A stretch of 21,680 bases of DNA from an uncultured Porphyromonadaceae bacterium (GTDB taxonomy: Bacteria; Bacteroidota; Bacteroidia; Bacteroidales; Muribaculaceae): assembly GCA_902470475.1 (NCBI GenBank), contig CABRGT010000032.1, positions 1-21,680 on the forward strand. The letters run 5' to 3'. Numbering within the stretch: position 1 is the first letter of the stretch; each line of letters begins with the position of its first letter. The position numbers were made by a program, and so were the translations under genes. Below are positions 14,912 through 21,680 of the stretch, piece after piece. The notes under the pieces were generated by a model that saw nothing but the letters and a program-made list of their open reading frames with translations, was not told where the DNA came from and made no database searches.

Positions 14912-16453
14912 TCAGTTGCCGACGGACCGGAGCCGGAGGAGTCTCGGACGGATGGCATTGATTATGAACTGGCGTTCGCCTCCGGTAAGCCCTGCTGCAA
15001 AGCATATCAGGCTCACCGACACGACTCCGGCCGCCACGCTCACAGCAAGCCGCAACAGGCCCTGCTCCATGTTCATCACTATGAATATGACAGGGAGCGC
15101 CGAAAGCAGGCTTACAAGGACGATAGGGCCAATGACCGTACGGACGTAATGACGAAGCGACAGCCCCAGCATATTACGGCAGAAGACAATCCGCGATGCA
15201 TGACCCAGCAGCATGAACACGATCGAGACTATCAGCGGCGTGGCAATGTGGAAGCCGGCCTTGAGAAGCAGATAGGCGACCGGAATGTTGAACAGCAGAA
15301 TCGTGCCTACAGTTATCTGATACCACTTTATGCGGCCGGTGGCCATCAGAGCGGTGATCATCGGGCCGGAGAGAGTATCCAGCAGACTCTCGATTATAAC
15401 CAGACGGGTGAACAGGACAGCCATCGGAGGCACCTCCACCAGCCACAGGCCGAGAATGATGTCGACCTCAGCCAGGACCGGCAGCGAGATGATCAGCATG
15501 AGGAAAAAGGAGAATTTCGAACTTTTGCAGAGAAGATTGCATGTGGCCTCGCTGTCGCCCGAGGCATAATTCTTTGTTATCTGCGGATTGACTGCGGTCT
15601 GAAAACCGTTGACCAGACTGCGTATCGCCCCGGTGACCTGCGTCGATACTCCGCGCGCCGCATTGAACACGGGTCCACCGAAGATATTGAGCAGAATGCT
15701 CGCGCCCTGGTCCTTGGCGGTCCATGCCACGGTGCCGAACATATTCCAGCCCGTGAAGCCGAGGATGGACCGGAAAAGACGGCCGTCCCACATATGACGG
15801 TGTATGCGGCAATTGTCGAAATGCCTGATGCAATACCATCGGTAGACTGCCGACACGGTAAGCTGCAAGGCGAAGAATGCGAATCCCCATACTGCCAGAC
15901 GGTCGAACGGATAGACGAGCAGCCCGAGTACGATAAGCAGCCGTGCGAAGGTTTCGCCCAGGCCTACATAGGCATACACGTGCATGTGTTCGTGCGATAC
16001 GATCGCCGCATTGTAGGGTGTCTGGACAATGCCGAGCATGGCCGACAGCACTGTGGCCTGGTATATCCAGTTGGCGGCCCCGAGACGGTCGGCAGGTATG
16101 TTAAGATGAGTGTTGACAAACCACAGACCTACGGTCTCGGCGGCGAGCAGGACCACCCCGGCAATGATGACATGAACCCGCAGCGACATATTGAATACCC
16201 GGCTGAATCCGGCACCGTCGCCGCGGCCGAGCTCATACGTCAGGAAGCGCTGGGTGGCCACCGACATGGAGCCGTTGATGAACGCCATGAGGGCTATGAC
16301 ACCGCCCACGACATTCAGAATACCGAAATCCTCCACACCGAGAGCCTCAAGAATCTTTCTCGACGTGTACAGCGACACTGCCATCGAGACAAAGGTCCTG
16401 ATGTAGAGATAGAGGGTATTGCGGGCTATGCGCCGGTTGTCGGTCGCAGTCAT
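14912..16453 (-). CDS. Wzx-type polysaccharide flippase (MOP superfamily)
   Basis: The 513-residue protein has about 12-14 hydrophobic spans and the N-terminal pattern of polysaccharide flippases: IARNTLYLYIRTFVSMAVSLY, then RKILEALGVEDFGILNVVGG. It should move the lipid-linked repeat unit across the inner membrane before polymerisation. Its start overlaps the upstream stop as ATGA (16450-16453). On the opposite strand there is a long open frame (14858-16603), but its histidine-, glutamine- and aspartate-rich product and lack of hydrophobic order mark it as a shadow of the membrane-protein codons. Confidence 0.93.
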   Translation of the reverse strand: MTATDNRRIARNTLYLYIRTFVSMAVSLYTSRKILEALGVEDFGILNVVGGVIALMAFINGSMSVATQRFLTYELGRGDGAGFSRVFNMSLRVHVIIAGVVLLAAETVGLWFVNTHLNIPADRLGAANWIYQATVLSAMLGIVQTPYNAAIVSHEHMHVYAYVGLGETFARLLIVLGLLVYPFDRLAVWGFAFFALQLTVSAVYRWYCIRHFDNCRIHRHMWDGRLFRSILGFTGWNMFGTVAWTAKDQGASILLNIFGGPVFNAARGVSTQVTGAIRSLVNGFQTAVNPQITKNYASGDSEATCNLLCKSSKFSFFLMLIISLPVLAEVDIILGLWLVEVPPMAVLFTRLVIIESLLDTLSGPMITALMATGRIKWYQITVGTILLFNIPVAYLLLKAGFHIATPLIVSIVFMLLGHASRIVFCRNMLGLSLRHYVRTVIGPIVLVSLLSALPVIFIVMNMEQGLLRLAVSVAAGVVSVSLICFAAGLTGGERQFIINAIRPRLLRLRSVGN

Positions 16454-17574
16454 TTCTTCAGTTTTCGTTTAATCATAGCCGCCAACGTGACTATCTTGCT
16501 GTCGAGCACACACATGGTCACGAGCGGACCCAGCGGAAAAACGGGATACAACATTCTGAACAGTCGGGCCTTAACGCCCTCCCTCACAGGATGTCTAAGC
16601 TGATCGTTACCGTCGACAGCTTCGCGCACGGGCCGGGGCTGCGTCACCAGGTAAGGGACCGAACACCCGAAGAGATTTTGGCCTTTCGGTGTGTTCACGA
16701 GCACGACCGAGATGCCGTCGCGCGAACGCGCGGGCAACTTATGCGGTTCGTTTATTCCCCAGAAATCTCCTATCGTGATGTCGCCGGCTCTTTTTGATCC
16801 GGCATAAGGACACCGGTAGCACGACGGCCGGTATGAATATCCCTTGAAAAACGCTCTGTAATAAGGCACCGACCATACCGTTCCGTCGAACGAGCTGCCG
16901 CCGGGATATTTAAGTTCAAGGCGGTAATCCTTACCGTCTCTGAAGGAGACAGATTCAGGCACGGAACGGCTGATCGCCCTATACTGCTCATTGAGCATTT
17001 TTTGCGACGGCACTCCATGACAGATCAGATCGACCGTGAAAAGATTCGCGGGATAATTTCTGTATAAGTTCCTTACGGCCGACACCTGGCAGGGGGTGCC
17101 GATAAACAGCACATCGCGCCCGCTCTTCACATCTGCCCTGAGCTGCCTGTATATGCCGCGGGTATCGCTCTGCACATATTTCGATCCACGCAGCATCGCG
17201 AGGCCGTCTTTATCCTCAACCCGGATGTGGCGGATGTGAGCCGGATCTTCGGCCGAACAACCGTAAACCACTCCCCCGCGACCGATAACAGCCATGGCCA
17301 GCACATAGCCGAGGCCTCCCGATGAACTGCGCCGATGAATGTCGGCGTCTTTCGCCCAGGCAGCGCGGCAGTCGGAAGGTTCACGGACGGCGACATTTTC
17401 GGGCCGGATGGGACATACGCGGTCGCAGGCTCCGCAATTGATGCATGCGTCCGCATCGATCGACGGATAAATGAAGCCTGATGCATCGTGCCGGTAGGCG
17501 ATGCAATGCACCGGACAGACGTCGGCGCAGGCACCACAACCCGAACACTGGTATTTGCTTGCTATGTTCAGCAT
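16450..17574 (-). CDS. Ferredoxin-domain / coenzyme F420 hydrogenase beta-subunit-like protein
   Basis: With ATG 17574 as start, the 374-residue protein opens with two classical CxxCxxCxxxCP clusters (Cys10, 13, 16, 20 and Cys44, 47, 50, 54), which should bind two [4Fe-4S] centres. The rest matches the F420 hydrogenase/dehydrogenase beta-subunit family: FIGTPCQVSAVRN, DLICHGVPSQ, CYRCPYAG and DITIGDFWG, with extra cysteines between. Such proteins are common in Bacteroidota polysaccharide clusters next to pyruvyltransferase-family genes, but their reaction is unknown, and Bacteroidales are not known to make F420, so flavin or another redox cofactor is more likely. A longer frame to 17595 adds seven residues. 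The chosen start overlaps upxY by 7 bases. Confidence 0.92.
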   Translation of the reverse strand: MLNIASKYQCSGCGACADVCPVHCIAYRHDASGFIYPSIDADACINCGACDRVCPIRPENVAVREPSDCRAAWAKDADIHRRSSSGGLGYVLAMAVIGRGGVVYGCSAEDPAHIRHIRVEDKDGLAMLRGSKYVQSDTRGIYRQLRADVKSGRDVLFIGTPCQVSAVRNLYRNYPANLFTVDLICHGVPSQKMLNEQYRAISRSVPESVSFRDGKDYRLELKYPGGSSFDGTVWSVPYYRAFFKGYSYRPSCYRCPYAGSKRAGDITIGDFWGINEPHKLPARSRDGISVVLVNTPKGQNLFGCSVPYLVTQPRPVREAVDGNDQLRHPVREGVKARLFRMLYPVFPLGPLVTMCVLDSKIVTLAAMIKRKLKK

Positions 17575-18134
17575 CCTTCTGACTGTCCGCCACACTCGAT
17601 GTAGCGGATAAACTCCGGCTGTACCTCTACGGCGGCGGCAATGAAATCGGGTATCTCAACCAGCAGACGCTTCTTCCTCGAACCACGCATAAACAGCAAT
17701 CGGCCGGCATATCCGTCGAACGGGCCGCCTACGACACAGATCTCTTTCCCGTACATTTCGGGTGTGATTTCATCGAGGCTGTAATAGCGCACATTGTCCG
17801 ACAGGTTTACGGCGTTGATGAACCTCTCCATGTCGGCGTCGCGGACAGTCATCGGATCGTGAATGGTCTGTCCCCGCCTGTATCTGTACTGCAAGGTAGG
17901 TATCGGCGCCACAGCCGTGTCAAGTCTGTCCTTGACAGAACGCACAAAGAGCAGGTCGGAAATGACGGGAACCTGGCGCCTGACACGGCGGCCGCCCCGG
18001 ACGGTGATTTCCCACTTGAGCGGGGTGAACACCTCGAAGCCTTTGTCGCGGAGTTCGATGTATCCGGGAGTGTTGGAAGAGCGGCGCCTGAGGTCGCGCA
18101 GCACATACCATTTCTCCTTACAGTCGGCTGGCAT
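17568..18134 (-). CDS. upxY: UpxY-type transcription antiterminator (NusG-like)
   Basis: Starting at ATG 18134 the protein has 188 residues. The N-terminal NusG domain begins KEKWYVLRDLRRR and includes GFEVFTPLKWE and PVISDLLFVRS; the C-terminal KOW-like part is GKEICVVGGPFDGYAGRL followed by KKRLLVEI. UpxY proteins from Bacteroides bind the elongating polymerase at the leader of their own capsule operon and stop premature termination. Being first in an operon of about 18 kb fits this role. A GTG at 18185 would add 17 residues that do not look like the family. No upxZ partner gene is visible next to it. Confidence 0.92.
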   Translation of the reverse strand: MPADCKEKWYVLRDLRRRSSNTPGYIELRDKGFEVFTPLKWEITVRGGRRVRRQVPVISDLLFVRSVKDRLDTAVAPIPTLQYRYRRGQTIHDPMTVRDADMERFINAVNLSDNVRYYSLDEITPEMYGKEICVVGGPFDGYAGRLLFMRGSRKKRLLVEIPDFIAAAVEVQPEFIRYIECGGQSEGC

Positions 18135-18401
18135 ATTTCGCAAAAGGCAATTCTCCAAATCCTGCCCGACCGTGCAAATCAACACAAATCAAGCAGTTAC
18201 GGTAATTTTTGAATAAGTGGGAAAACTCTCCCGATAAAATAGTCAGGCCTCTTTTCATACATCAGTATGCGGTCAAAGCCGATAGGAAATCTTTTAATAT
18301 CTTTAGTAGTGGCTCCAGCTGTTTACGTCATCAGTCATATACCCTTGGGGTTACCGTGGAAATTTCAAAGTGTGATCGGTTTGTCGGAAAGTCTCCCCGG
18401 A

Positions 18402-18572
18402 CTATACAAAGGAGACCGCGCCGGCATTCACTTCGGAAACCGGCTCGTTTCGTGCATTAAGGTATAAAAGTTGTTTCTGATCTGTGTATCCGCCCGAACA
18501 GGCACCACCGCCGGACCGTAATGCGGCCTGTGCGTCAGTCGTCTGTCCGGTGAATCCATATGTCGGAGCCAT
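18402..18572 (-). CDS. Possible small protein, 56 codons, upstream of upxY
   Basis: An ATG at 18572 opens a frame that ends in TAG at 18402. The product begins MAPTYGFTGQ and has a glycine-rich middle followed by LLYLNARNEP. Those two pieces faintly recall the YGxTGQ...YLxARYYDP core of RHS-repeat proteins, though the spacing between them is too long for an intact repeat. Codon choice is like that of neighbouring genes. It could be a leader gene of the upxY operon, a decayed gene fragment, or chance. Confidence 0.25.
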   Translation of the reverse strand: MAPTYGFTGQTTDAQAALRSGGGACSGGYTDQKQLLYLNARNEPVSEVNAGAVSFV

Positions 18573-18750
18573 TGCTTTATCAACAAACCCTATGGCTTCT
18601 TTCGGGAATTATTATTGAAAACTGAAAAGACCCGTCAGGCCTAAACAGAAGCGTGAAGCCGATTGTTGCCCGCTTCACTATTCGAGGCCTTCGCATTGCC
18701 CAGTCAATTAAAACGAGCAACGAGACCCCACGCCGTATGTATATCATCGC

Positions 18751-18770
18751 CGCGGACGTCAGTGTCCGCG
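18751..18770. repeat. GC-rich hairpin in the upxY leader region
   Basis: CGCGGAC and GTCCGCG form a perfect 7-bp stem with a 6-base loop. ATATC and GATAT outside it add a possible second helix across an uneven internal loop. There is no T-run on either side, so it does not look like a finished intrinsic terminator. Confidence 0.6.
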
Positions 18771-19083
18771 AGATATCACATACCCATGAGCATCATCGTT
18801 GCAAGGTTCTGATTGACTTTGAAAGTTGCGAAGTTTCGAATAGTCAGAAACCAAGCGCCAATAACGCTTTTTATCAAAATGTCGTTGCCAAGACCTTTCG
18901 GATGATGGCGATTTCTTGACCCTACCCTTCCTCCGGCGCAGAGGCTCTCTCCAGAGTCATTTCACCGGTCTCGGCGCAGGGTCTGATATGCAAATACTTG
19001 ACTTTCGTACAAAGGCATTAAGACAAACCGGAAATTACATCTCAAATATATCTATAGGCCACTTATTGACGGATAGACTGCAT

Positions 19084-19099
19084 ATTTGCATATGCAAAT
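19084..19099. promoter_or_regulatory. 16-bp perfect palindrome, possible operator
   Basis: ATTTGCATATGCAAAT is its own reverse complement. Its right arm overlaps the candidate minus-strand -7 element at 19095-19102, and the predicted start site would fall within it. A matching half, TATGCAAATA, lies at 18987-18996. A dimeric regulator bound here could block the operon promoter; this is inferred from position alone. Confidence 0.5.
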
Positions 19100-19126
19100 T
19101 TAGAAACAAAATTCAACACCACCAAG
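19095..19126 (-). promoter_or_regulatory. Candidate Bacteroides-type promoter facing the polysaccharide operon
   Basis: Read on the minus strand, CTTG (19126-19123) is followed after 20 bases by TAAATTTG (19102-19095), a perfect TAnnTTTG -7 element with an approximate -33. A second TAnnTTTG, TATATTTG, lies at 19050-19043 with no good -33. These are the only perfect -7 matches I find on this strand between upxY and psd. Confidence 0.4.
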
Positions 19127-19299
19127 CATTCAGACATTTTTTTCTGAATTTTAAACATTTGCGAACTATCTGCAAGCTTCCGACGGTTTTCAGTATCTTT
19201 TGCCAGCTGGCCGGACGGCCACCGGATGGGACGCCGCCATGAGCAGCAGGAAAATGGCACGAAAAAGGGGGAAAATGTGAAAAAAGTGAAAAAATATGG

Positions 19300-19328
19300 T
19301 TCAGTTCCGTTTTTTTACGCTATCTTTG
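19300..19328 (+). promoter_or_regulatory. Bacteroides-type promoter of the psd operon
   Basis: TATCTTTG at 19321-19328 is a perfect TAnnTTTG -7 element. The -33 region is weak, with only GTTC/TTC near 19299-19306. Transcription would start at about 19334, leaving a leader of roughly 20 bases before the psd ATG at 19354. Confidence 0.75.
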
Positions 19329-19353
19329 CATTTACTATTGGCCAAATGCATAA

Positions 19354-20031
19354 ATGAGAGTAAAAATACATCACGAAGGCACAAATATTCTGATCATCGG
19401 CTTGATATTGCTGGTGGCCATCAATGTACCTCTGTGGCTGTATCTCAGCCTCAAGGCTATCCCGATCGCCGTCACAGCCGTCACGGCGTGCCTTTATCTG
19501 CTGGCCGTCAATTTCTTCCGATCGCCGCGGCGACATTTCACCGGCGACGCAGACGGTGCCGTCGTGTCGAGTGTCGACGGCAAGGTCGTGGCACTCGAGG
19601 AAGTCTACGAACCCGATGTGCTGAAATGCCGGTGCCTGCAGCTGTCGGTATTCATGAGTATATTTAATGTACACGCCAACTGGTATCCGGTCGACGGTAA
19701 AGTGACTTACGTCTCCCATCAGCCGGGCCGCTTCCTGTCGGCCTATCTCCCCAAGGCGAGCACCGAAAACGAGCGTTCGACTATTCTGATCGAGACTACC
19801 GGAGGACAGAATGTCCTGGTCCGCCAGATCGCCGGCGCCGTGGCGCGCCGCGTGGTCACCTACGCCGAACCGGGCGACGAAGCCCGCATTGACGAGCATC
19901 TGGGATTCATCAAATTCGGCTCGCGTGTCGATATCTACCTGCCGCTCGGCACCGAGATTTTCGTGCGCATCGGCGACACGACCGTCGGCGGCATCACGCC
20001 CGTGGGGCGGCTCCATCCCGACAGAACATAA
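19354..20031 (+). CDS. psd: Phosphatidylserine decarboxylase proenzyme (short type)
   Basis: The 225-residue protein decarboxylates phosphatidylserine to phosphatidylethanolamine at the inner membrane. Two hydrophobic spans lie at about 12-30 and 35-52. The core shows SVDGKV with Asp75, NVHANW with His107, and the self-cleavage site FGSRVDIYLP, where Ser190 becomes the pyruvoyl group; together they make the Asp-His-Ser triad of these proenzymes. Length fits the short, archaeal-like class found in Bacteroidota. It is followed after 28 bases by the synthase that makes its substrate. A four-codon frame (ATG at 19346) overlaps the start and is probably incidental. Confidence 0.95.
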   Translation: MRVKIHHEGTNILIIGLILLVAINVPLWLYLSLKAIPIAVTAVTACLYLLAVNFFRSPRRHFTGDADGAVVSSVDGKVVALEEVYEPDVLKCRCLQLSVFMSIFNVHANWYPVDGKVTYVSHQPGRFLSAYLPKASTENERSTILIETTGGQNVLVRQIAGAVARRVVTYAEPGDEARIDEHLGFIKFGSRVDIYLPLGTEIFVRIGDTTVGGITPVGRLHPDRT

Positions 20032-20059
20032 ACACAGGCTAAAGCGTTAACAAGACACT

Positions 20060-20761
20060 ATGGCTAACAGAATCACATCTTTCATTCCGAACCTTCTCAC
20101 GCTCTGCAACCTCCTTTCGGGTTGCATCGCTATATATATGTCGTTCCACCTGACCGACACCTACGCATCGCTTACAGGTCTGCAGTGGGCATGGATCTGG
20201 ATCGCCGCCGCCGCACTGTTCGATTTCTGCGACGGAGCATCGGCACGCGGCCTGCATGCCTACAGCGAGATCGGCGGACAGCTCGACTCCCTCTCCGACC
20301 TGGTGAGCTTCGGCGTGGCCCCGGCCATGATGATGCTCAATTTCACCCTGCCCGTATCACAGATCGAATGGCTGTGTTTCGCCGCCTTCATCATACCGGC
20401 CTGCGGCGCTTATCGCCTGGCCAAGTTCAACTCCGACACCACACAGACCACCTCGTTCCGCGGACTGCCCATTCCGGCCAACGCCATCTTTTGGATCGGC
20501 ATGTGCGGCTGGATACAGCGCTACGCCTATCCGGGCACCATGGTCATGGCCGCGCTTTACATCCTGCTCGGCTGGCTCATGGTGAGCAACGTGCGCATGT
20601 TCTCGCTGAAATTCAAGAACTTCGACTGGCACGAAAACTTCCGCCGCTACGTACTGCTGGCAGCCACGGCGCTCTTCGTGATATTCATGGGCATCTCCGG
20701 ACTCGTGTGGGCCATAGCCCTGTATGTGTTCATATCGCTGATGGGCCGTCGCGAGGCTTGA
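20060..20761 (+). CDS. pssA: CDP-diacylglycerol-serine O-phosphatidyltransferase
   Basis: The 233-residue membrane enzyme makes phosphatidylserine from CDP-diacylglycerol and serine. The CDP-alcohol phosphotransferase motif is complete: Asp55, Asp58-Gly59, Ala62-Arg63, Gly72, Asp76 and Asp80, in a DFCDGASAR...GGQLDSLSD context. NLLTLCNLLSG at the start and about eight hydrophobic spans match the membrane PssA type. It sits between psd and the DUF4834 gene on the same strand with short gaps, so the two lipid steps are encoded together. Confidence 0.95.
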   Translation: MANRITSFIPNLLTLCNLLSGCIAIYMSFHLTDTYASLTGLQWAWIWIAAAALFDFCDGASARGLHAYSEIGGQLDSLSDLVSFGVAPAMMMLNFTLPVSQIEWLCFAAFIIPACGAYRLAKFNSDTTQTTSFRGLPIPANAIFWIGMCGWIQRYAYPGTMVMAALYILLGWLMVSNVRMFSLKFKNFDWHENFRRYVLLAATALFVIFMGISGLVWAIALYVFISLMGRREA

Positions 20762-20774
20762 TTACCGTACCGCT

Positions 20775-21116
20775 ATGGGAACATTTCTGCTTCTCCTGCT
20801 GCTGTTTTTTGTCGTGATCCCGCTTGTGCGCGGGATGTGGCAGCTGTGGCGCATCCGCCGCGCCTACCGCCAGGCACAGCAGCGCATGAACGACATATTC
20901 AACGGCGGCGCCACGGCAGGACAGCGCACACAGCGTCCGCGCCCGCAGCGTAAGAAAAAGAAGATCGATTCAGACGTAGGCGAATACGTCAGCTTCGAAG
21001 AAATCCGCACCGAGACCAAGTCGGCCACGACAGGCAGCCCCGACAATACGGCGACCGACCGCCGGAGCACCCGCGTAGAATCGCAGGTGGAGGACGCTGA
21101 ATGGGAAGACCTCTGA
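20775..21116 (+). CDS. DUF4834 family membrane protein
   Basis: The 113-residue protein has one N-terminal membrane span (about residues 3-21, leucine- and phenylalanine-rich). After it comes a basic juxtamembrane region, a run RKKKK near residue 57, DVGEYVSFEEI, and an acidic C-terminus ending EWEDL. This layout matches DUF4834 proteins, which lie downstream of pssA in many Bacteroidales. Function is unknown. It begins 13 bases after the pssA stop and ends 20 bases from the convergent TPR gene, with no clear terminator between them. Confidence 0.88.
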   Translation: MGTFLLLLLLFFVVIPLVRGMWQLWRIRRAYRQAQQRMNDIFNGGATAGQRTQRPRPQRKKKKIDSDVGEYVSFEEIRTETKSATTGSPDNTATDRRSTRVESQVEDAEWEDL

Positions 21117-21136
21117 AAGTATCGTAACCCTGAATA

Positions 21137-21680
21137 TCACTCGTCAAGCATCCGCACCAGATAAGGCGTGGGACGCAAGTCGTATGCGGCCTTGAAGTAG
21201 CGGCGCGCATCAGCAGGTCGTCCGTCGAGCCGCGCGTAATTGCCAAGCCACAGCAGCGCGTCGAAGTTGCCGGCATCGAGTGCGAGGACACGCTGCCAGG
21301 TTTCGGCGGCGGCCGTGAGGTTGTCCTGAAGCATGTATCCGCGCGCGAGCAGCATCAGGTATTCGACGGAATCCGGCAGCCCGTCGAGCATAACTGTGGC
21401 ATAGCGCACCATCATCGGGCCGTCGGAGCGCGATGTGTAGTAGGCAAGCAACTCGTTGTCGAGCGGCCGGGCCAGCCATGGCAGGGCCGACTGCAGCCGC
21501 AGCAGAAACGCTCCGTAGCCGTCGCCCGCACCGGCCGAGTACGATGTCGCGCGGATGTCGGCAAGCAGAGGAGCGAAAGGAATGCCATGGCTCATGGCCC
21601 GCTCCACCAGGTCGGGCCCGGCGACGGTATCACCCGCAAGCTCGGCGGCGACGATCGCGCGCGCATAATAATCCGCGCTG
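21137..21680 (-). CDS. TPR-repeat protein, C-terminal part
   Basis: The frame is open to the right edge, so the start lies outside the window; 180 residues are visible. A GTG at 21607 is internal and should not be taken as the start. The last ~80 residues contain tetratricopeptide-like helices: VEYLMLLARGYMLQDNLTAA, then WQRVLALDAGNFDALLWLGNYA and GRPADARRYFKAAYDLRP, with the alternating small and aromatic residues of TPRs. It probably acts in protein-protein contact; no enzyme domain is seen in this part. It is convergent with the psd operon. Confidence 0.8.
   Translation of the reverse strand, partial: SADYYARAIVAAELAGDTVAGPDLVERAMSHGIPFAPLLADIRATSYSAGAGDGYGAFLLRLQSALPWLARPLDNELLAYYTSRSDGPMMVRYATVMLDGLPDSVEYLMLLARGYMLQDNLTAAAETWQRVLALDAGNFDALLWLGNYARLDGRPADARRYFKAAYDLRPTPYLVRMLDE

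Larger units (their letters stand above)
18135..19320. other. Gene-poor divergent region; probable leader of the polysaccharide operon
   Basis: About 1.2 kb separates upxY from psd. No convincing gene is present: plus-strand frames of 60-108 codons read as histidine-, serine- and arginine-rich strings without family motifs. What can be seen is a 56-codon minus-strand frame, an unstarted minus-strand frame (18759 to about 18950), a GC hairpin at 18751-18770, a hairpin GTGAAGC/GCTTCAC at 18653-18678, an imperfect long hairpin across 18803-18852, a 16-bp palindrome at 19084-19099, and an ATTCAGA/TCTGAAT hairpin at 19128-19149. Two minus-strand TAnnTTTG elements lie at 19043-19050 and 19095-19102. 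The latter would give a leader of about 950 bases, plausible for an antiterminator-controlled operon. The open stretches suggest decayed genes, but I cannot name them. Confidence 0.6.

Noticed and set aside
14858..16603. 581-codon open frame on the plus strand opposite the flippase
   Set aside because: Composition is rich in His, Gln, Arg and Asp with no domain order, as expected from the antisense of a membrane-protein gene; the minus-strand gene has clear Wzx features and fits the operon.
18751..18770. Hairpin as an intrinsic terminator
   Set aside because: No T-run follows the stem on either strand.
18653..18919. 88-codon plus-strand frame in the gene-poor region
   Set aside because: No motif, an unlikely composition, and no promoter or ribosome-site support; competing frames on the other strand look equally random.
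19063..19260. 65-codon minus-strand frame upstream of the candidate promoter
   Set aside because: It starts inside a GC-rich stretch with no motif and runs across the palindrome and promoter elements; more likely intergenic.
18135..19320. Invertible capsule promoter as in Bacteroides fragilis
   Set aside because: The only inverted pair around a promoter-like site is about 10 bp (18987-18996 with 19083-19092), much shorter than known invertase repeats, and no recombinase gene is present.
19315..20016. 233-codon minus-strand frame opposite psd
   Set aside because: psd has all catalytic residues and a perfect -7 promoter; the antisense frame has no family signal.

Overview
The window looks like a Bacteroidales chromosome, probably Muribaculaceae. 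This is inferred from the psd-pssA-DUF4834 block, a UpxY-type antiterminator heading a polysaccharide operon, a perfect Bacteroides-type -7 promoter element (TAnnTTTG) before psd, and a fairly GC-rich, Bacteroidota-like gene content. No rRNA, tRNA, CRISPR array or recognisable insertion sequence was found.

Positions 18134 to 1 (minus strand) hold one long surface-polysaccharide operon. In transcription order it encodes: UpxY antiterminator; a two-[4Fe-4S] ferredoxin/F420-hydrogenase-beta-like protein; Wzx-type flippase; pyruvyltransferase-family protein; GT8; four GT2 glycosyltransferases forming two pairs of tandem paralogues; Wzy-like polymerase; acyltransferase-3; GT8; GT4; a small four-helix-bundle gene inside complementary repeats; two more GT4s; a PglC/WcaJ-type sugar-1-phosphate transferase; a PqqD-like protein; and an NTP_transf_5-type nucleotidyltransferase that runs off the left edge and is open to it. 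Most genes overlap by a few bases or lie within about 50 bases of each other, so they are probably co-transcribed and translationally coupled. The initiating transferase would load the first sugar phosphate on undecaprenyl phosphate, the GTs would extend it with acyl and perhaps pyruvyl decoration, Wzx would flip it and Wzy would polymerise it. No sugar-nucleotide biosynthesis or Wza/Wzc export genes lie in the window.

The most unusual object is at 4071-4602. A low-GC gene for a four-helix-bundle protein, of the family encoded in 23S rRNA intervening sequences (IVS), sits between two glycosyltransferase genes. It is enclosed by arrays of a 7-base unit (AGGTRAG) in opposite orientation. In the operon mRNA the arrays could pair into a stem of about 28 bp around the whole gene, which is the layout of an rRNA IVS but placed in a protein-coding operon.

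Positions 18135-19353 are a gene-poor divergent region of about 1.2 kb between the polysaccharide operon and the housekeeping genes. It holds a 16-bp perfect palindrome overlapping a candidate minus-strand promoter, small hairpins, and a few orphan open stretches, one of 56 codons.

Positions 19354-21116 (plus strand) are a phospholipid operon: phosphatidylserine decarboxylase, phosphatidylserine synthase and a DUF4834 membrane protein. A convergent TPR-repeat protein, cut by the right edge, closes the window.
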